Translations under genes and position numbers: made by a program | NCBI GenBank assembly: GCA_963802745.1 | Contig: CAWDKL010000048.1 | Coordinates: 186,001 to 250,000 of the forward strand | DNA from: JAJPKK01 sp963802745 | Lineage (GTDB): Bacteria > Pseudomonadota > Alphaproteobacteria > Rhizobiales > Xanthobacteraceae | DNA length: 64,000 nt | Direction: 5' to 3' | The notes under the pieces: model-generated | The model's input: the letters and a program-made list of their open reading frames with translations, nothing else | The model's database searches: none | Told to the model about the DNA's origin: nothing | In this document: piece by piece, positions 1 to 8,613 of the stretch | Position numbering within the stretch: position 1 is the stretch's first letter | How the letters are laid out: the number at the start of each line of letters is the position of its first letter

Positions 1-1
1 C

Positions 2-745
2 AGCTATTCGCTGGCCATCCCGAGCCTCACCTACTGGTCGGGCGTGTGGGCGACCTGGTTCCTGCTGCTCGCGCTCGCGGTGACGCCGGCCATGGTGGTG
101 TTTCGCTGGCGCGGCCTCATCGCGGTGCGGCGGATGGTCGGGGTGACGGCGCTCTTTTATACCATTGGGCATATCCTGATCTATTTCGCGCTGCGGCAGT
201 GGAACTTCGAACTGATCTGGGGCGACATGTTGACGCGGCTGACGCTGATCGTCGCCACCGTCTCGACAATCGGGCTGATCGTGCTGGGCGCCACGTCCTT
301 CGATGCTGCGATCCGTTCCATGGGGGCGGAAGGCTGGCAGCGGCTGCATAATTGGACCTACCTCATCAGCGGATTGGCACTCCTCCACGTCGTGCTGGCG
401 CGTGGCACCTACACCGAGCAATACATGCTGACCGGCGCTTTCGTCTGGCTGATGGCCTGGCGGGTGCTGGACCGCTATGCGCTCGGCGCCAACGTCAAGG
501 CGCTGGCGCTGCTGACGCTCACGGCGTCGATCTTCACCGCGCTGCTCGAAGCCGGCTACCTCTATGGCCGGCGCGGCTTTGCGCCGATGGAGACGCTGGC
601 GATCAATTTCAACGTCGATGGCCTCGATTTCGGCATTCCGCCGGCGTGGCAAGTGCTTGGACTAGGGTTGGTGTTCGTGCTCGGCGCCGCCGCGCGCCAG
701 GCGCTTCTGCTCAAGGCCGCGCGGCTTGAGGCGCGGCGGGCCTGA
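2..745 (+). CDS. MsrQ/ferric-reductase-like haem-binding membrane protein (5' partial)
   Basis: The frame is open from base 2, so the true start lies left of the window; the GTG at 44 is only the first internal start-like codon. The visible part is a polytopic inner-membrane protein with about six hydrophobic segments. Histidines lie inside helices (YTIGHILIYF near residue 40; LHNWTYLISGLALLHVV near residues 101-117 from the GTG), the pattern of bis-haem ferric-reductase-like domains (MsrQ/YedZ, PF01794). Such proteins pass quinone electrons to periplasmic partners, MsrP in the best-known case. No msrP is visible in the window. The nearest molybdenum enzyme is soxC about 3 kb downstream, beyond other genes, so a partnership with it is only a guess. 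Fold fairly sure, exact partner unknown. Confidence 0.7.
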   Translation, partial: SYSLAIPSLTYWSGVWATWFLLLALAVTPAMVVFRWRGLIAVRRMVGVTALFYTIGHILIYFALRQWNFELIWGDMLTRLTLIVATVSTIGLIVLGATSFDAAIRSMGAEGWQRLHNWTYLISGLALLHVVLARGTYTEQYMLTGAFVWLMAWRVLDRYALGANVKALALLTLTASIFTALLEAGYLYGRRGFAPMETLAINFNVDGLDFGIPPAWQVLGLGLVFVLGAAARQALLLKAARLEARRA

Positions 746-774
746 GGTGGCGGTCCCATGGCGGGCGGCCCCTG

Positions 775-850
775 GGAGCGCGGGCGTCTCGCCCGCTCTT
801 GCTATGCGACCGGAAGATGCGGGCGGGACGCCCGCGATCCCAGGACGGGC
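775..850. repeat. GC-rich paired hairpins
   Basis: Two short hairpins built on GCGGGCG/CGCCCGC arms follow the first gene: GCGGGCG-TCT-CGCCCGC and GCGGGCGGGACGCCCGC. A similar GGCGGGACGCCCGC unit recurs near 32325. They look like small dispersed palindromic repeats; a terminator role for the upstream gene is possible, but there is no T-tract. Confidence 0.5.
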
Positions 851-928
851 ACCCCGATGATGGGTTTCGTCAAGCGAGGCCGATTTGAGGGCGTGGCGCC
901 GGCGTTCTTCGATGCCGTCCACAGCGCC

Positions 929-1092
929 GTAGGGTGGGCAAAATCGCCTGCGCTTGCGGTAAAGATGGCGCCCCGACCGGCGGCGATTTTGCCCACGCGG
1001 ACAACACGGTGAGATAGGACCGCGTGGGCAAAATCGCCGGAATTGCCTCCGCGGGTTCTTGCGCGAGGCAAGGCGATTTTGCCCACCCTACC
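929..1092. repeat. Compound palindromic repeat, copy 1
   Basis: The outer arms CGTAGGGTGGGCAAAATCGC and their complement enclose two inner arms with the same AAAATCGCC core (GGCGATTTTGCCCACGCGG and its complement). The element can fold as two hairpins or as one long cruciform. A second, diverged copy with compensating base changes lies at 52332-52538. No coding potential was recognised between about 758 and 1245. Confidence 0.8.
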
Positions 1093-1245
1093 GGGCCGGG
1101 CACGCCGGCGATGCCGACGGTGTCGCCGCAATCAACACGGTGACCGACAAAAAGCGGCCCAAAGGCACCCAAAAAATTTCGCGCCTGCGGCGGGCACCCC
1201 TTAACTCTGGACTGAATGCACCTCCGTGCTCATGACGTAAAGAGA

Positions 1246-3116
1246 TTAAGGAGTAGGAGGTGAAAGCGTTCTGGCAACCCGGAAACCGACATTGAGGTCG
1301 CGGTAGTCGGGTCGGTCCCAGTAGCGGTAGGCAGAGCGGAGGATGTGAGGAAAGTCGTCCCAGCAACCACCGCGCAGAACGCGAAGTGACGCGTCACCAC
1401 CCTTCCAGGCTGTACCGTCGGTCGGCGGATTTTCGCTATAGTCCTCATGCCAATTATCCTCGCACCATTCTAAAACATTCCCGTGGACCTGATAAAGGCC
1501 GAAGGGATTCGGCGCGAAGGAATTTCACAGGAACAGTCTGCTTACGGTACTCACCCTTAGGTCCGTCACCATAAGTATAGTTGCCGTCATAGTTGGCTTG
1601 GCTTGTCGAAATCGAGGAGCCCCACCAGAACGGCGTGTCCTTCCCCTTGCGGGCTCGGCAGCAATATTCCCATTCGGCCTCCGAAGGCAGCCGATAGTCC
1701 TTGCCAGTCAGCCCGGACAGCCATCCCGCATAGGCCGTAGCATCCTCCCATGACACGTTCATCACCGGCCGCCGGCCGCGGCCCCAGCCTTCGTCATGGG
1801 GGTTGTATTTGACCCCGCCGCGGCTCAGCGCCGCGTCCCATTCCTCGAACGTCACTGCAAAGCGGCCGACCGCGAAGCGGCCGGGAATGACGACGAGATG
1901 TTGCGGGCGCTCGACGCTGCTCCCTTCTCCCTCGGGCGAACCCATCAGGAATTCGCCGTCCGGGATGACGACCATTTCGGGACCGGCATCGCCACTGCCG
2001 AGTTCATCGCGGAAAATCGCCCCCGGCGGCGCCCGTTCGGCGCGCTTGCCGATCATAATCGCGATCCGCAGTTCGATCTCGCAAAGTATACCGATGCGGA
2101 ATTGCCGAACTCTCCCCGCCATACCGTCGATACGCCGGAGGTCGATTTGCCTCTTTGCTTCGGCAACGTCCAGATAATCCCCGAGGACGTTCAACTGGCG
2201 ACGCACTTCGACGCGCACCGCGTCCGGCACTGCGTCCTGCGGCACATCCCTAACCGCTTGACGGGCGGCGCGGAGATGGGGCTCAAGCTCGTTGTTGACG
2301 ATGACCGTGCAATCCTCCTGCCGGACGAGCAGGTCCAACATCTTTGCCAAAACTTGCAGCAGAGGCGCCAACGCCCCGAAATGGAATACGTCGCCTTGAT
2401 CAGCCGCATCGCCGGGGGGAAACGCCACATGGAGCGCTTCCTGTGCAGTAAGCAACTGGTCAAAATCCGTCTCGTCCCAACGCGATTGATCCGGCAGGTC
2501 GCGAAGGCGGTGGAGTGGGCCTTCAAGGACACTTCCCACCATGTTGCCCAGGCGCGGCACCTCGGCGACCTGGGCGAGGAGCCGGTCGATCAGGTCAGCC
2601 ATTTCCTGCGCCTGCGCTGCGGACGGTCGCGCCGGGACGGCCTTCTTGCGTTGTGGCACCAGAACCGGTGGCAGAAATTTGAGTGTGCCCGCCGCCAGCG
2701 CCGCACGGTATTGCGCCTTGAAGGCTTCGGCCGGCGCTGCCGTTTTCTCGTGCGTTTCGCGCGGTGTGAACGACGGCCATCGCTCCGACCACCATGCGCT
2801 CCAGGTCGCCGTATCGTCGGCGCCACTTGGCGGCGCGAACCCAAACAATCTCGCGATATTGCGAACGATGTACGCGGGCGGGTTGCCGGGTGCCCGCTTC
2901 GAGTCCTCGGGAGGGAACCACATGCCGAAGTTCGGGAGCTCGGTTCCAAGCGCTTCGACCAGCTCCTTCTGCTGCTTGAAATTCGGAAGATTTTTCCGGC
3001 CGGGGGATCGGTGGGTACCCCTGCTCGGGCCACGGCTCCTCCCGGCGGATCGCCAGAGCGAGCAGCCAACGGACCTTGATGTGCCCGTCGTGTATCCAGC
3101 AATTGTCCTTCGCCAT
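1246..3116 (-). pseudogene. FGE-sulfatase (formylglycine-generating-enzyme fold) domain protein, frame broken twice
   Basis: The C-terminal third is a SUMF1/FGE-sulfatase domain. It opens with PEMVVIPDGEFLMGS, continues with NVSWEDATAYAGWLS and LPSEAEWEYCCRA, and, in another frame, carries NPFGLYQVHGNVLEWCEDN, LRVLRGGCWDD and GFRVAR. The N-terminal 400 residues are helical and not recognised. Two frame changes separate the parts. One is an extra base in the G5 run at 3002-3006 (top strand), which separates the likely start at 3116 (good GGCGG upstream) from the long middle frame. The other is a 4-bp tandem duplication at 1516-1522, which separates the middle from the catalytic-fold end. Without them the protein would be about 621 residues. 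An alternative start for the middle frame is 3175. Decayed gene or assembly errors; the real function of the fold here is unknown. Confidence 0.75.
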
Positions 3117-3368
3117 CCGCCGCCCCCCGCGGCCACAAAAATTTTAAGTTCAAGGAATTCGAAGTTCGGACCCATGAACGGTGAATTTTAACCCCGCTTT
3201 TAAGCCGCCCTGAAACCGCCACAAGCAAAAAATTAATGGCTCTTTTAGATTAAAATAAGATATTGATTCTTAAAGGTTTTTTCCTTTTCACGGCAGTTGG
3301 GTCCAGGCAATCTCCGCGGTGGACGGTGCTCCCCATGGCGGGGCGCCCGCGAACCACGGGAGGCGCGC

Positions 3369-3563
3369 ATGCTGCGCTTGTTCTTGTCCCACCTCGGCGG
3401 CGAAGCGATTCGCACCTTCGCCCTCGTGATCGCCCCCGATCTGCCACCCCTGGCCTGCCTGGCCATCGGGATCGCGGGCGGAATCCTGATCGAAGCGGTC
3501 TTGCTGTGGCTCCATCGGCGCAACAATCGAACCACCAGCGGGGGGAGTGAAAGGGTCTCGTAG
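3369..3563 (+). CDS. Small single-pass membrane protein
   Basis: A 64-residue protein starting at ATG 3369, chosen because GGGAGG lies just upstream. An upstream TTG start at 3297 has no comparable signal. It has one clear hydrophobic stretch, LACLAIGIAGGILIEAVLLW (about residues 28-47), followed by a basic HRRNNR segment, which suggests the C-terminus faces the cytoplasm. The family is not recognised. It is preceded by an AT-rich region (3225-3290) that could hold promoters for this gene and for the divergent gene to its left. Its end runs into a palindromic repeat. Confidence 0.5.
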   Translation: MLRLFLSHLGGEAIRTFALVIAPDLPPLACLAIGIAGGILIEAVLLWLHRRNNRTTSGGSERVS

Positions 3564-3694
3564 CCCGGATTACAGGACCGCGGCTTTGCGGTCCTGTAAT
3601 CCAGGGCGGCCGCGGTGTCCGATCACCGTTTCACTCCCCGATGCCGGCCCCGGATTGCGGTCACGCAAGCGGCGTGACCGCAATCCGGGCTACG
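3559..3694. repeat. Bipartite palindromic element with two long perfect hairpins
   Basis: CGTAGCCCGGAT at the left end and ATCCGGGCTACG at the right end frame two hairpins: 3567-3602 with a 15-bp perfect stem and 3650-3688 with a 17-bp perfect stem and a 5-base loop. The related ends at 5688-5765 mark a family of REP/BIME-like elements. Confidence 0.75.
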
Positions 3695-3833
3695 CGCGGA
3701 TCGCCGGCCGATCGTCACCCAACACTTCCGAGCCCGTTCGCCGCATGCTAAGGATTTCGTTCTCGGAGCCGCCGCGAAACTCCGCGTGAGGCGGAAGGCT
3801 GCTCCGGACTGCGCCGTAAGCGCATGGGAGGAC

Positions 3834-5156
3834 ATGATGGCGGAGAAACACCGTAAACGCAGGACGTCTGAACCCGAGATCGTGGCCGGCAACGGGCTGA
3901 TCGATCGCCGGGCCTTGCTGGGGCGGGGTATCGTTTTTGCCGGCGCGGCCGTCGGCGGCGGCGCTTCGATCACCGGCGCGGCCGCGGAGCCGCTGGCGGT
4001 CGATCCGTGGAGCCTCGGACCGGGAGAAGTCATTCCGGCCTATGGCACGCCGTCGAAATATGAGGCCAAGGTCGTGCGCACGCTCACCAATCCCAAGGGC
4101 GAGCCGCGCACCGCCAATGCGCGCACGCCGCACCATCTGCTCGAAGGCACGATCACGCCCGCCGGGCTGCATTTCGTGGTGTCGCGCACCGGGATTCCGG
4201 ATATCGATCCCGCCAAGCACCGCCTGGCCATCCACGGCCTGGTCAAGCAGCCGCTGGTATTCACGCTCGATGCGCTGGCGCGCTATCCCAAGGTTTCGCG
4301 CACGCATTTCGTCGAATGCGGCGGCAACAGCGCGCCGCTGTTTTCCAAGGATCCGGTGCAGGCCAATGTGCAGGCGATCCATGGCCTGCTGTCGTGCTCG
4401 GAATGGACCGGCGTGCCGCTCTCCACGCTGCTGGAGGAGACCGGGATCGACCCCAAGGCAAAATGGTTCATCGCCGAGGGCGCCGACGGGCCGAGCATGA
4501 ATCGCAGCATTCCGCTCGCCAAGGGGCTCGACGATGCGATGATCGCGCTCTACCAGAACGGCGAGCGCATCGCGCCGTCCAACGGCTATCCGATGCGGCT
4601 CCTGGTGCCCGGCTACGAGGGCAACATGAACGTAAAGTGGCTGCACCGCATCAAGCTGGTGGAAGCCCCGGTCATGGCCATCAACGAGACCATGCAGTAC
4701 ACGCTGCTGCGGCCCGACGGCAAAGCCTGGCAGTTCTACTTCCCGATGGAGGTCAAATCCTTCGTCACCAGCCCGTCGCCGGGGCTGACCTTGCAAGGGC
4801 CGGGCTATTACGAAATCTCCGGGCTTGCCTATTCCGGCAATGGCCGCATCGAGAAAGTCATGGTCTCGGCGGACGGCGGCAAAAGCTGGGGGCAGGCGGC
4901 GTTACAAGGCCCGGTGTTGCCTAAGTCACTCACGCGTTTCCGCATGCCGTGGCGCTGGGACGGCCAGCCGGTGGTGCTGCAAAGCCGGGCCTGGGACGAG
5001 GCCGGCAACGTGCAGCCGACCCGCGCCGAACTGCTGGCCCAGCGCGGGACGCCCAAGACCAACCCGCCGGTCACCGCTTTCCCGATGGGGCACATGAATT
5101 CGATCACCAGCTGGGCGATCGACAGCAAGGGGGAGGCCAAGCATGTCTATGCGTAA
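3834..5156 (+). CDS. soxC: Sulfane dehydrogenase / sulfite oxidase-family molybdoprotein SoxC
   Basis: Periplasmic molybdenum-cofactor subunit of the SoxCD sulfane (sulfur) dehydrogenase, which oxidises carrier-bound sulfane sulfur and passes electrons to the cytochrome SoxD. The protein is 440 residues from ATG 3834 (ATG 3837 adjacent), preceded by GGGAGG. It has a Tat-type leader (DRRALLGRG followed by a hydrophobic stretch), VVAGNGLIDRR and ARTPHHLL signatures typical of SoxC, and the molybdenum-ligand cysteine in HFVECGGNSAP (Cys162). The C-terminal half has the dimerisation-domain motif GLAYSGNGRIEKVMVSADGG. It overlaps soxD by 14 bp, so the two are translationally coupled. No soxXYZAB genes are in the window, so the enzyme may act on free sulfite or serve a carrier encoded elsewhere. 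Confidence 0.9.
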   Translation: MMAEKHRKRRTSEPEIVAGNGLIDRRALLGRGIVFAGAAVGGGASITGAAAEPLAVDPWSLGPGEVIPAYGTPSKYEAKVVRTLTNPKGEPRTANARTPHHLLEGTITPAGLHFVVSRTGIPDIDPAKHRLAIHGLVKQPLVFTLDALARYPKVSRTHFVECGGNSAPLFSKDPVQANVQAIHGLLSCSEWTGVPLSTLLEETGIDPKAKWFIAEGADGPSMNRSIPLAKGLDDAMIALYQNGERIAPSNGYPMRLLVPGYEGNMNVKWLHRIKLVEAPVMAINETMQYTLLRPDGKAWQFYFPMEVKSFVTSPSPGLTLQGPGYYEISGLAYSGNGRIEKVMVSADGGKSWGQAALQGPVLPKSLTRFRMPWRWDGQPVVLQSRAWDEAGNVQPTRAELLAQRGTPKTNPPVTAFPMGHMNSITSWAIDSKGEAKHVYA

Positions 5157-5676
5157 GCTGCTGGGCGCCGCCGCCCTCGCGGCGACGGCTTGGGGCGGTG
5201 TGGCGCTCGCCGCCGATCTGCCGGGGCTCGGCCAGAAGGTCACCGAGGCCGATCTCGCCAACTGGGATATCAGCATCGGCCCCGACGGGGTCGGGCTGCC
5301 GCCGGGCAGCGGCACGGCGGCACAAGGCGCCGCGATCTACGCGGAAAAGTGTGTGGCCTGCCACGGCAAGGACGGCACCGGCGGCATCGCCAACCGCCTG
5401 TTCGGCGGGATCGGCACGCTGGCGTCCGCGGCGCCGATCAGGACGGTGGGCAGCTACTGGCCCTATGCGACCACGATCTTCGACTTCACCCGCCGCGCCA
5501 TGCCGTGGCCGCAGCCGAAGTCGCTGACCGCCGACGAGACCTACGCGCTCACGGCCTATATCCTCAAGCTCAACGGCCTCATCGGGGACAATGACGTGAT
5601 GAATGCCGATACGGTGCCGAAGGTGAAGATGCCGAACCGCGACGGGTTCATCAGCGCCTATCCGGCGAAGCATTGA
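5143..5676 (+). CDS. soxD: SoxD-like c-type cytochrome (single-haem form)
   Basis: Electron acceptor of the SoxC molybdoprotein. It is a 177-residue exported protein with a Sec signal peptide (AALAATAWGGVALA, cleavage near AD at residue 24) and one haem-binding site, CVACH (about residue 69). The motifs GPDGVGLPPGSGT, SYWPYATTIFDF and RRAMPW are typical of the SoxD N-terminal haem domain. Long SoxD proteins carry a second haem domain; that part is absent here, and the stop is clean. Start ATG 5143 lies inside the end of soxC behind GGGGGAGG; ATG 5149 is the alternative. Confidence 0.85.
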   Translation: MSMRKLLGAAALAATAWGGVALAADLPGLGQKVTEADLANWDISIGPDGVGLPPGSGTAAQGAAIYAEKCVACHGKDGTGGIANRLFGGIGTLASAAPIRTVGSYWPYATTIFDFTRRAMPWPQPKSLTADETYALTAYILKLNGLIGDNDVMNADTVPKVKMPNRDGFISAYPAKH

Positions 5677-5687
5677 AACCGAGCCCT

Positions 5688-5765
5688 GTAGCCCGGATGA
5701 GCGGAGCGACATCCGGGTGCAGCGGTTAGCAAATCCCGCATGTCGCTACGCTCATGCGGGCTACG
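5688..5765. repeat. Palindromic element of the GTAGCCCGGAT family
   Basis: Two hairpins in tandem, CCCGGATG/CATCCGGG and CCCGCATG/CATGCGGG, each with a loop made of an AGCG(G/T)AGCGA-like sequence, bounded by GTAGCCC and GGGCTAC. Same design as 3559-3694. It sits right behind soxD and may end transcription. Confidence 0.7.
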
Positions 5766-5863
5766 TGCTCGGCCGGACAAAACACGTTCCGGTCCTATCC
5801 GCGAAATGTGGCCGGAGCGTTTATCCCTACGCCCACCGGAATCCGACCTCTATCATCCGGCGA

Positions 5864-6430
5864 TCATGGAAGTTCCAGCGGAACCCCATCGTAGATCTCG
5901 GCCAGCGGCAGTTCCAGCCCCAGGGCAGGAACCGCGATGACGGCAGCAGCGCCACTCAACACTGCGGGGCAGCCGTCGAAGCCGGCATCCTTGCGCGCGT
6001 AGACATAGGCCTTCGGTTCGGATTGCGACAGCACGACGTAAGCCAGCAGGCTCGGCAGTTGCAGATATTCGATCGGCTTGTCGCCGAGATCGGTTTCGGC
6101 GCTCGACGGCGACAATACCTCGGCCAGCAGTACCGCGGCCTGGGCGGTATAGCTTTTGGCGCTGCCGCCGGCGCGATCGACCACAATGTCGGGATAGCGC
6201 AGGGTGTCCGGGGCGGTATCCAGGCCGAACTCGGCGACGACCGCCCATTGTTTGGGGTCGAGGCGGCGGCGCAACGCAAACATCATATTGCTGACGATCA
6301 ATCCGTGCGCCAGCGACGGCCGCGGCATCATCATGGCAAGACCTCCGGCCAGTTCGTAGCGTTCCGGCTCGCCCTCCACCCAGGTTGCGAAGACGGCCTT
6401 GTCCATGCGCAGGCTGGTCTGGATGTTCAT
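5864..6430 (-). CDS. Uma2 family (DUF820) restriction-endonuclease-fold protein
   Basis: A 188-residue protein of the Uma2/DUF820 family, which has the PD-(D/E)XK nuclease fold and no settled function. Recognisable parts: ERYELAGGLAMMMPRPS near the start, YPDIVVDRAGG (catalytic Asp region, about residue 80), and LLAEVLSPSSAETDLGDK (Glu then Lys of the active site, about residues 101-118), followed by the usual YVVLSQSEPKAYVYAR strand. Start ATG 6430 has a weak AAGGG upstream. It stands alone between convergent and divergent neighbours. Such genes often occur as scattered singletons. Confidence 0.85.
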   Translation of the reverse strand: MNIQTSLRMDKAVFATWVEGEPERYELAGGLAMMMPRPSLAHGLIVSNMMFALRRRLDPKQWAVVAEFGLDTAPDTLRYPDIVVDRAGGSAKSYTAQAAVLLAEVLSPSSAETDLGDKPIEYLQLPSLLAYVVLSQSEPKAYVYARKDAGFDGCPAVLSGAAAVIAVPALGLELPLAEIYDGVPLELP

Positions 6431-6641
6431 GACATTGCCCTTTGCTGCGAGGAGGTTCGTGGATCATAACAGCTACGCCATGATCGATCCATCCTCGCTC
6501 GAATTGTCCGCAGAAAAGCGGCGCTTTCAGTGGCGCGTTGGGCGGGATCTCGTTGAAATGAGATCGCAAATCGGCCACTGTCGTCGGCGGCGGGGGCATC
6601 CAGCAACCCGCGACTGACCGTTTCGCAATGGGAAGGACGCC

Positions 6642-7550
6642 GTGACGCAACGAAAATTCAGCGCTTATGGGGTCGCTAAGTCGAGCTACGCGGCGGGCGT
6701 GGCGGTTCGTGTGATCGCGCTGGCATCGGCGATCGGTCTGTGGAGCACCGCCGTTCACGCTTTCGACGAATCCAAATATCCCGACATGAACGGCCAGTGG
6801 GTGCGCGCCGCCGTTCCGGGAGAAACCGGATTGCCGCCGTTCGATCCCTCAAAGCCGCCGGGGCGCGGGCAGCAGCCACCGCTGACGGCCGAATATCAGG
6901 CCAAATTCGCGGCCAATCTGGCCGAGCGGGCCGCCGCCGGTTTGAGCGACGTGGTGGCGACCAGCTGTCTCGCCCCCGGCATGCCGATGATGATGCAGGC
7001 CTATGCGCCGATGCAGATCACGGTGCTGCCGGAGACCACCTATATTCTGATCGACTATATTCACGAGGCGCATCGCCGGATATTCACCGACGGCCGCGAT
7101 TGGCCCAAGGCGGTGCCGCCGACCTATACGGGCTACTCCATCGGCAAATGGATCGATACCGACGGCGACGGCCGTTTCGATGTGCTGGAAGCCGAAACCC
7201 GCAATTTCAAAGGCCCGCGCTTTTACGACAGCAGCGGCATTCCGCTGCACGAGGACGATGAGAGCGTGATCCACGAGCGCATCTACCTCGACAAGGCCGA
7301 CCGCAACCTGCTGCACGACGATATCACGGTGGAGGACCACGCGCTGACGCGTCCGTGGACGGTGAGCAAAACCTACCGCCGTAACCTCGACCCAATGGCC
7401 GAATGGCCGGAGTATAATTGCAACGAGCAAATTCCGTTCGTGCAGATCGGCGAGCAGCTTTATCGGCTCAGCCCCGACGGCTACCTGATGCCGACCCGTG
7501 CCAACCAGCCGCCGCCCGACACCCGTTATTTCCAGCAGCCCGCCAGATGA
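6642..7550 (+). CDS. Secreted protein, first of a tandem paralogous pair
   Basis: A 302-residue exported protein from GTG 6642, with GGAAGGA upstream. A long leader ends at about VHAFDESKYPDMNGQWVR. The family name is not recognised. Conserved features shared with the next gene are SCLAPGMPMMM/TCLSPGMPRVM, RRIFTDGRDWP, GYSIGKWIDTDGDGR and DHALTRPW. Aromatic, Asp/Gly-rich segments suggest a beta-rich periplasmic protein. A more distant relative seems to lie at 56443-57303. It probably forms an operon with the following gene, 41 bp downstream. No catalytic motif can be named. Confidence 0.7.
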   Translation: MTQRKFSAYGVAKSSYAAGVAVRVIALASAIGLWSTAVHAFDESKYPDMNGQWVRAAVPGETGLPPFDPSKPPGRGQQPPLTAEYQAKFAANLAERAAAGLSDVVATSCLAPGMPMMMQAYAPMQITVLPETTYILIDYIHEAHRRIFTDGRDWPKAVPPTYTGYSIGKWIDTDGDGRFDVLEAETRNFKGPRFYDSSGIPLHEDDESVIHERIYLDKADRNLLHDDITVEDHALTRPWTVSKTYRRNLDPMAEWPEYNCNEQIPFVQIGEQLYRLSPDGYLMPTRANQPPPDTRYFQQPAR

Positions 7551-7591
7551 CCGGGGCTCCGGCCCTTGGATCGCCGTAACGGAGGACATCC

Positions 7592-8452
7592 ATGCAACAC
7601 CGCAACGCAATCGGTGCCGTAGTTCTGGCCGCCTTGACATGCATGACGTGGACGGGCGCGTTGGCCTTCGACGAATTGCAATATCCGGACTTGAAGGGCG
7701 GGTGGCGCCGCGTGGCGGTGCCCGGCATCGTCGGTCAGCCCTCCTACGATCCGACCAAACGCGGCGGCATCGCGCAGCAGGCACCGCTGACGCCGGAATA
7801 TCAGGCGATCTTTGCCGCCAATATGAAAGAGCAGGAAGCCGGCGGGCAGGGCACCGACCCGACCTATACGTGCCTGTCACCCGGCATGCCGCGGGTGATG
7901 ACCACCTTTGTGCCGTTCGAAATTCTGGTCACGCCGCAAATGACCAATATTTTGATCCAGCACATCCACGACTCGCGGCGGATTTTTACCGACGGGCGCG
8001 ACTGGCCGCAGAAAATCACCCCGAGTTTTGTCGGCTATTCGATCGGCAAATGGATCGATACCGATGGCGACGGCCGCTACGACGTGCTCGAAGTCGAAAC
8101 CCGTGGCTTGAAGGGACCGCGCTCCTACGACCCCGCCGGGCTGCCGTTCCACGCCGACAATCAGAGCGTTTTCAAGGAGCGGTTTTACCTCGACAAGGCC
8201 GATCCGAATACGCTCTACGATGAAATCACCACGTTTGACCACGCGCTGACGCGGCCCTGGACGGTGACCAAGACCTATGCCCGGGTGCCGATGAAACAGG
8301 GCGAATGGGTCGAGGAAGTCTGCGCCGAGGGCAACCACGACGTGGAAATCCACGGAGAGGGCTACCTGATCAGCGGCGACGGGCTGCTGATGCCTACCAA
8401 GAAGGGCCAGGCGCCGCCGGATCTGCGCTATTTCAAGCAGGGCCAAAAATAG
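7592..8452 (+). CDS. Secreted protein, second of a tandem paralogous pair
   Basis: A 286-residue paralogue of the preceding gene, starting at ATG 7592 behind GGAGG. Sec signal peptide MQHRNAIGAVVLAALTCMTW..ALA. It shares the ordered blocks YPDLKGGWRRVAVPG, CLSPGMPRVMTTF, RRIFTDGRDWPQ, GYSIGKWIDTDGDGRYDVLE and DHALTRPWTVTKTY with its neighbour, so the pair arose by local duplication. The substrate or partner is unknown; export and the absence of transmembrane helices point to the periplasm or outside. Confidence 0.7.
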   Translation: MQHRNAIGAVVLAALTCMTWTGALAFDELQYPDLKGGWRRVAVPGIVGQPSYDPTKRGGIAQQAPLTPEYQAIFAANMKEQEAGGQGTDPTYTCLSPGMPRVMTTFVPFEILVTPQMTNILIQHIHDSRRIFTDGRDWPQKITPSFVGYSIGKWIDTDGDGRYDVLEVETRGLKGPRSYDPAGLPFHADNQSVFKERFYLDKADPNTLYDEITTFDHALTRPWTVTKTYARVPMKQGEWVEEVCAEGNHDVEIHGEGYLISGDGLLMPTKKGQAPPDLRYFKQGQK

Positions 8453-8613
8453 GGGTAACGCCGCGGTTAAACGTTTGCGGTTGGACCATCGGCCGGTCAC
8501 CGGTGCCGCCGCATTCGGACTCGGCGATCGGCCTTTTCAAGGAACCGCAGACCGATAAAGGGGGCGGTGCAGTCGGTGGGTTTTAACAAGGACCGGTAAT
8601 TTCCCGCGCTTGC

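Noticed and set aside
1246..1520. Possible variable region of a diversity-generating retroelement
   Set aside because: The FGE-fold C-terminus (LRVLRGGCWDD...GFRVAR) resembles known variable regions, but there is no reverse transcriptase, no second repeat copy and no excess of AAC/AAT codons.
1796..3079. 427-residue frame on the plus strand
   Set aside because: It lies opposite the FGE-fold gene, has no family resemblance, and is the kind of long antisense frame expected in GC-rich DNA.
3690..4796. 368-residue frame on the minus strand
   Set aside because: Antisense to soxC, arginine-rich, no family resemblance.
2..5156. MsrPQ methionine sulfoxide reductase system formed by the first gene and soxC
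   Set aside because: The molybdoprotein has SoxC-type motifs and a SoxD partner, and other genes separate it from the MsrQ-like protein.
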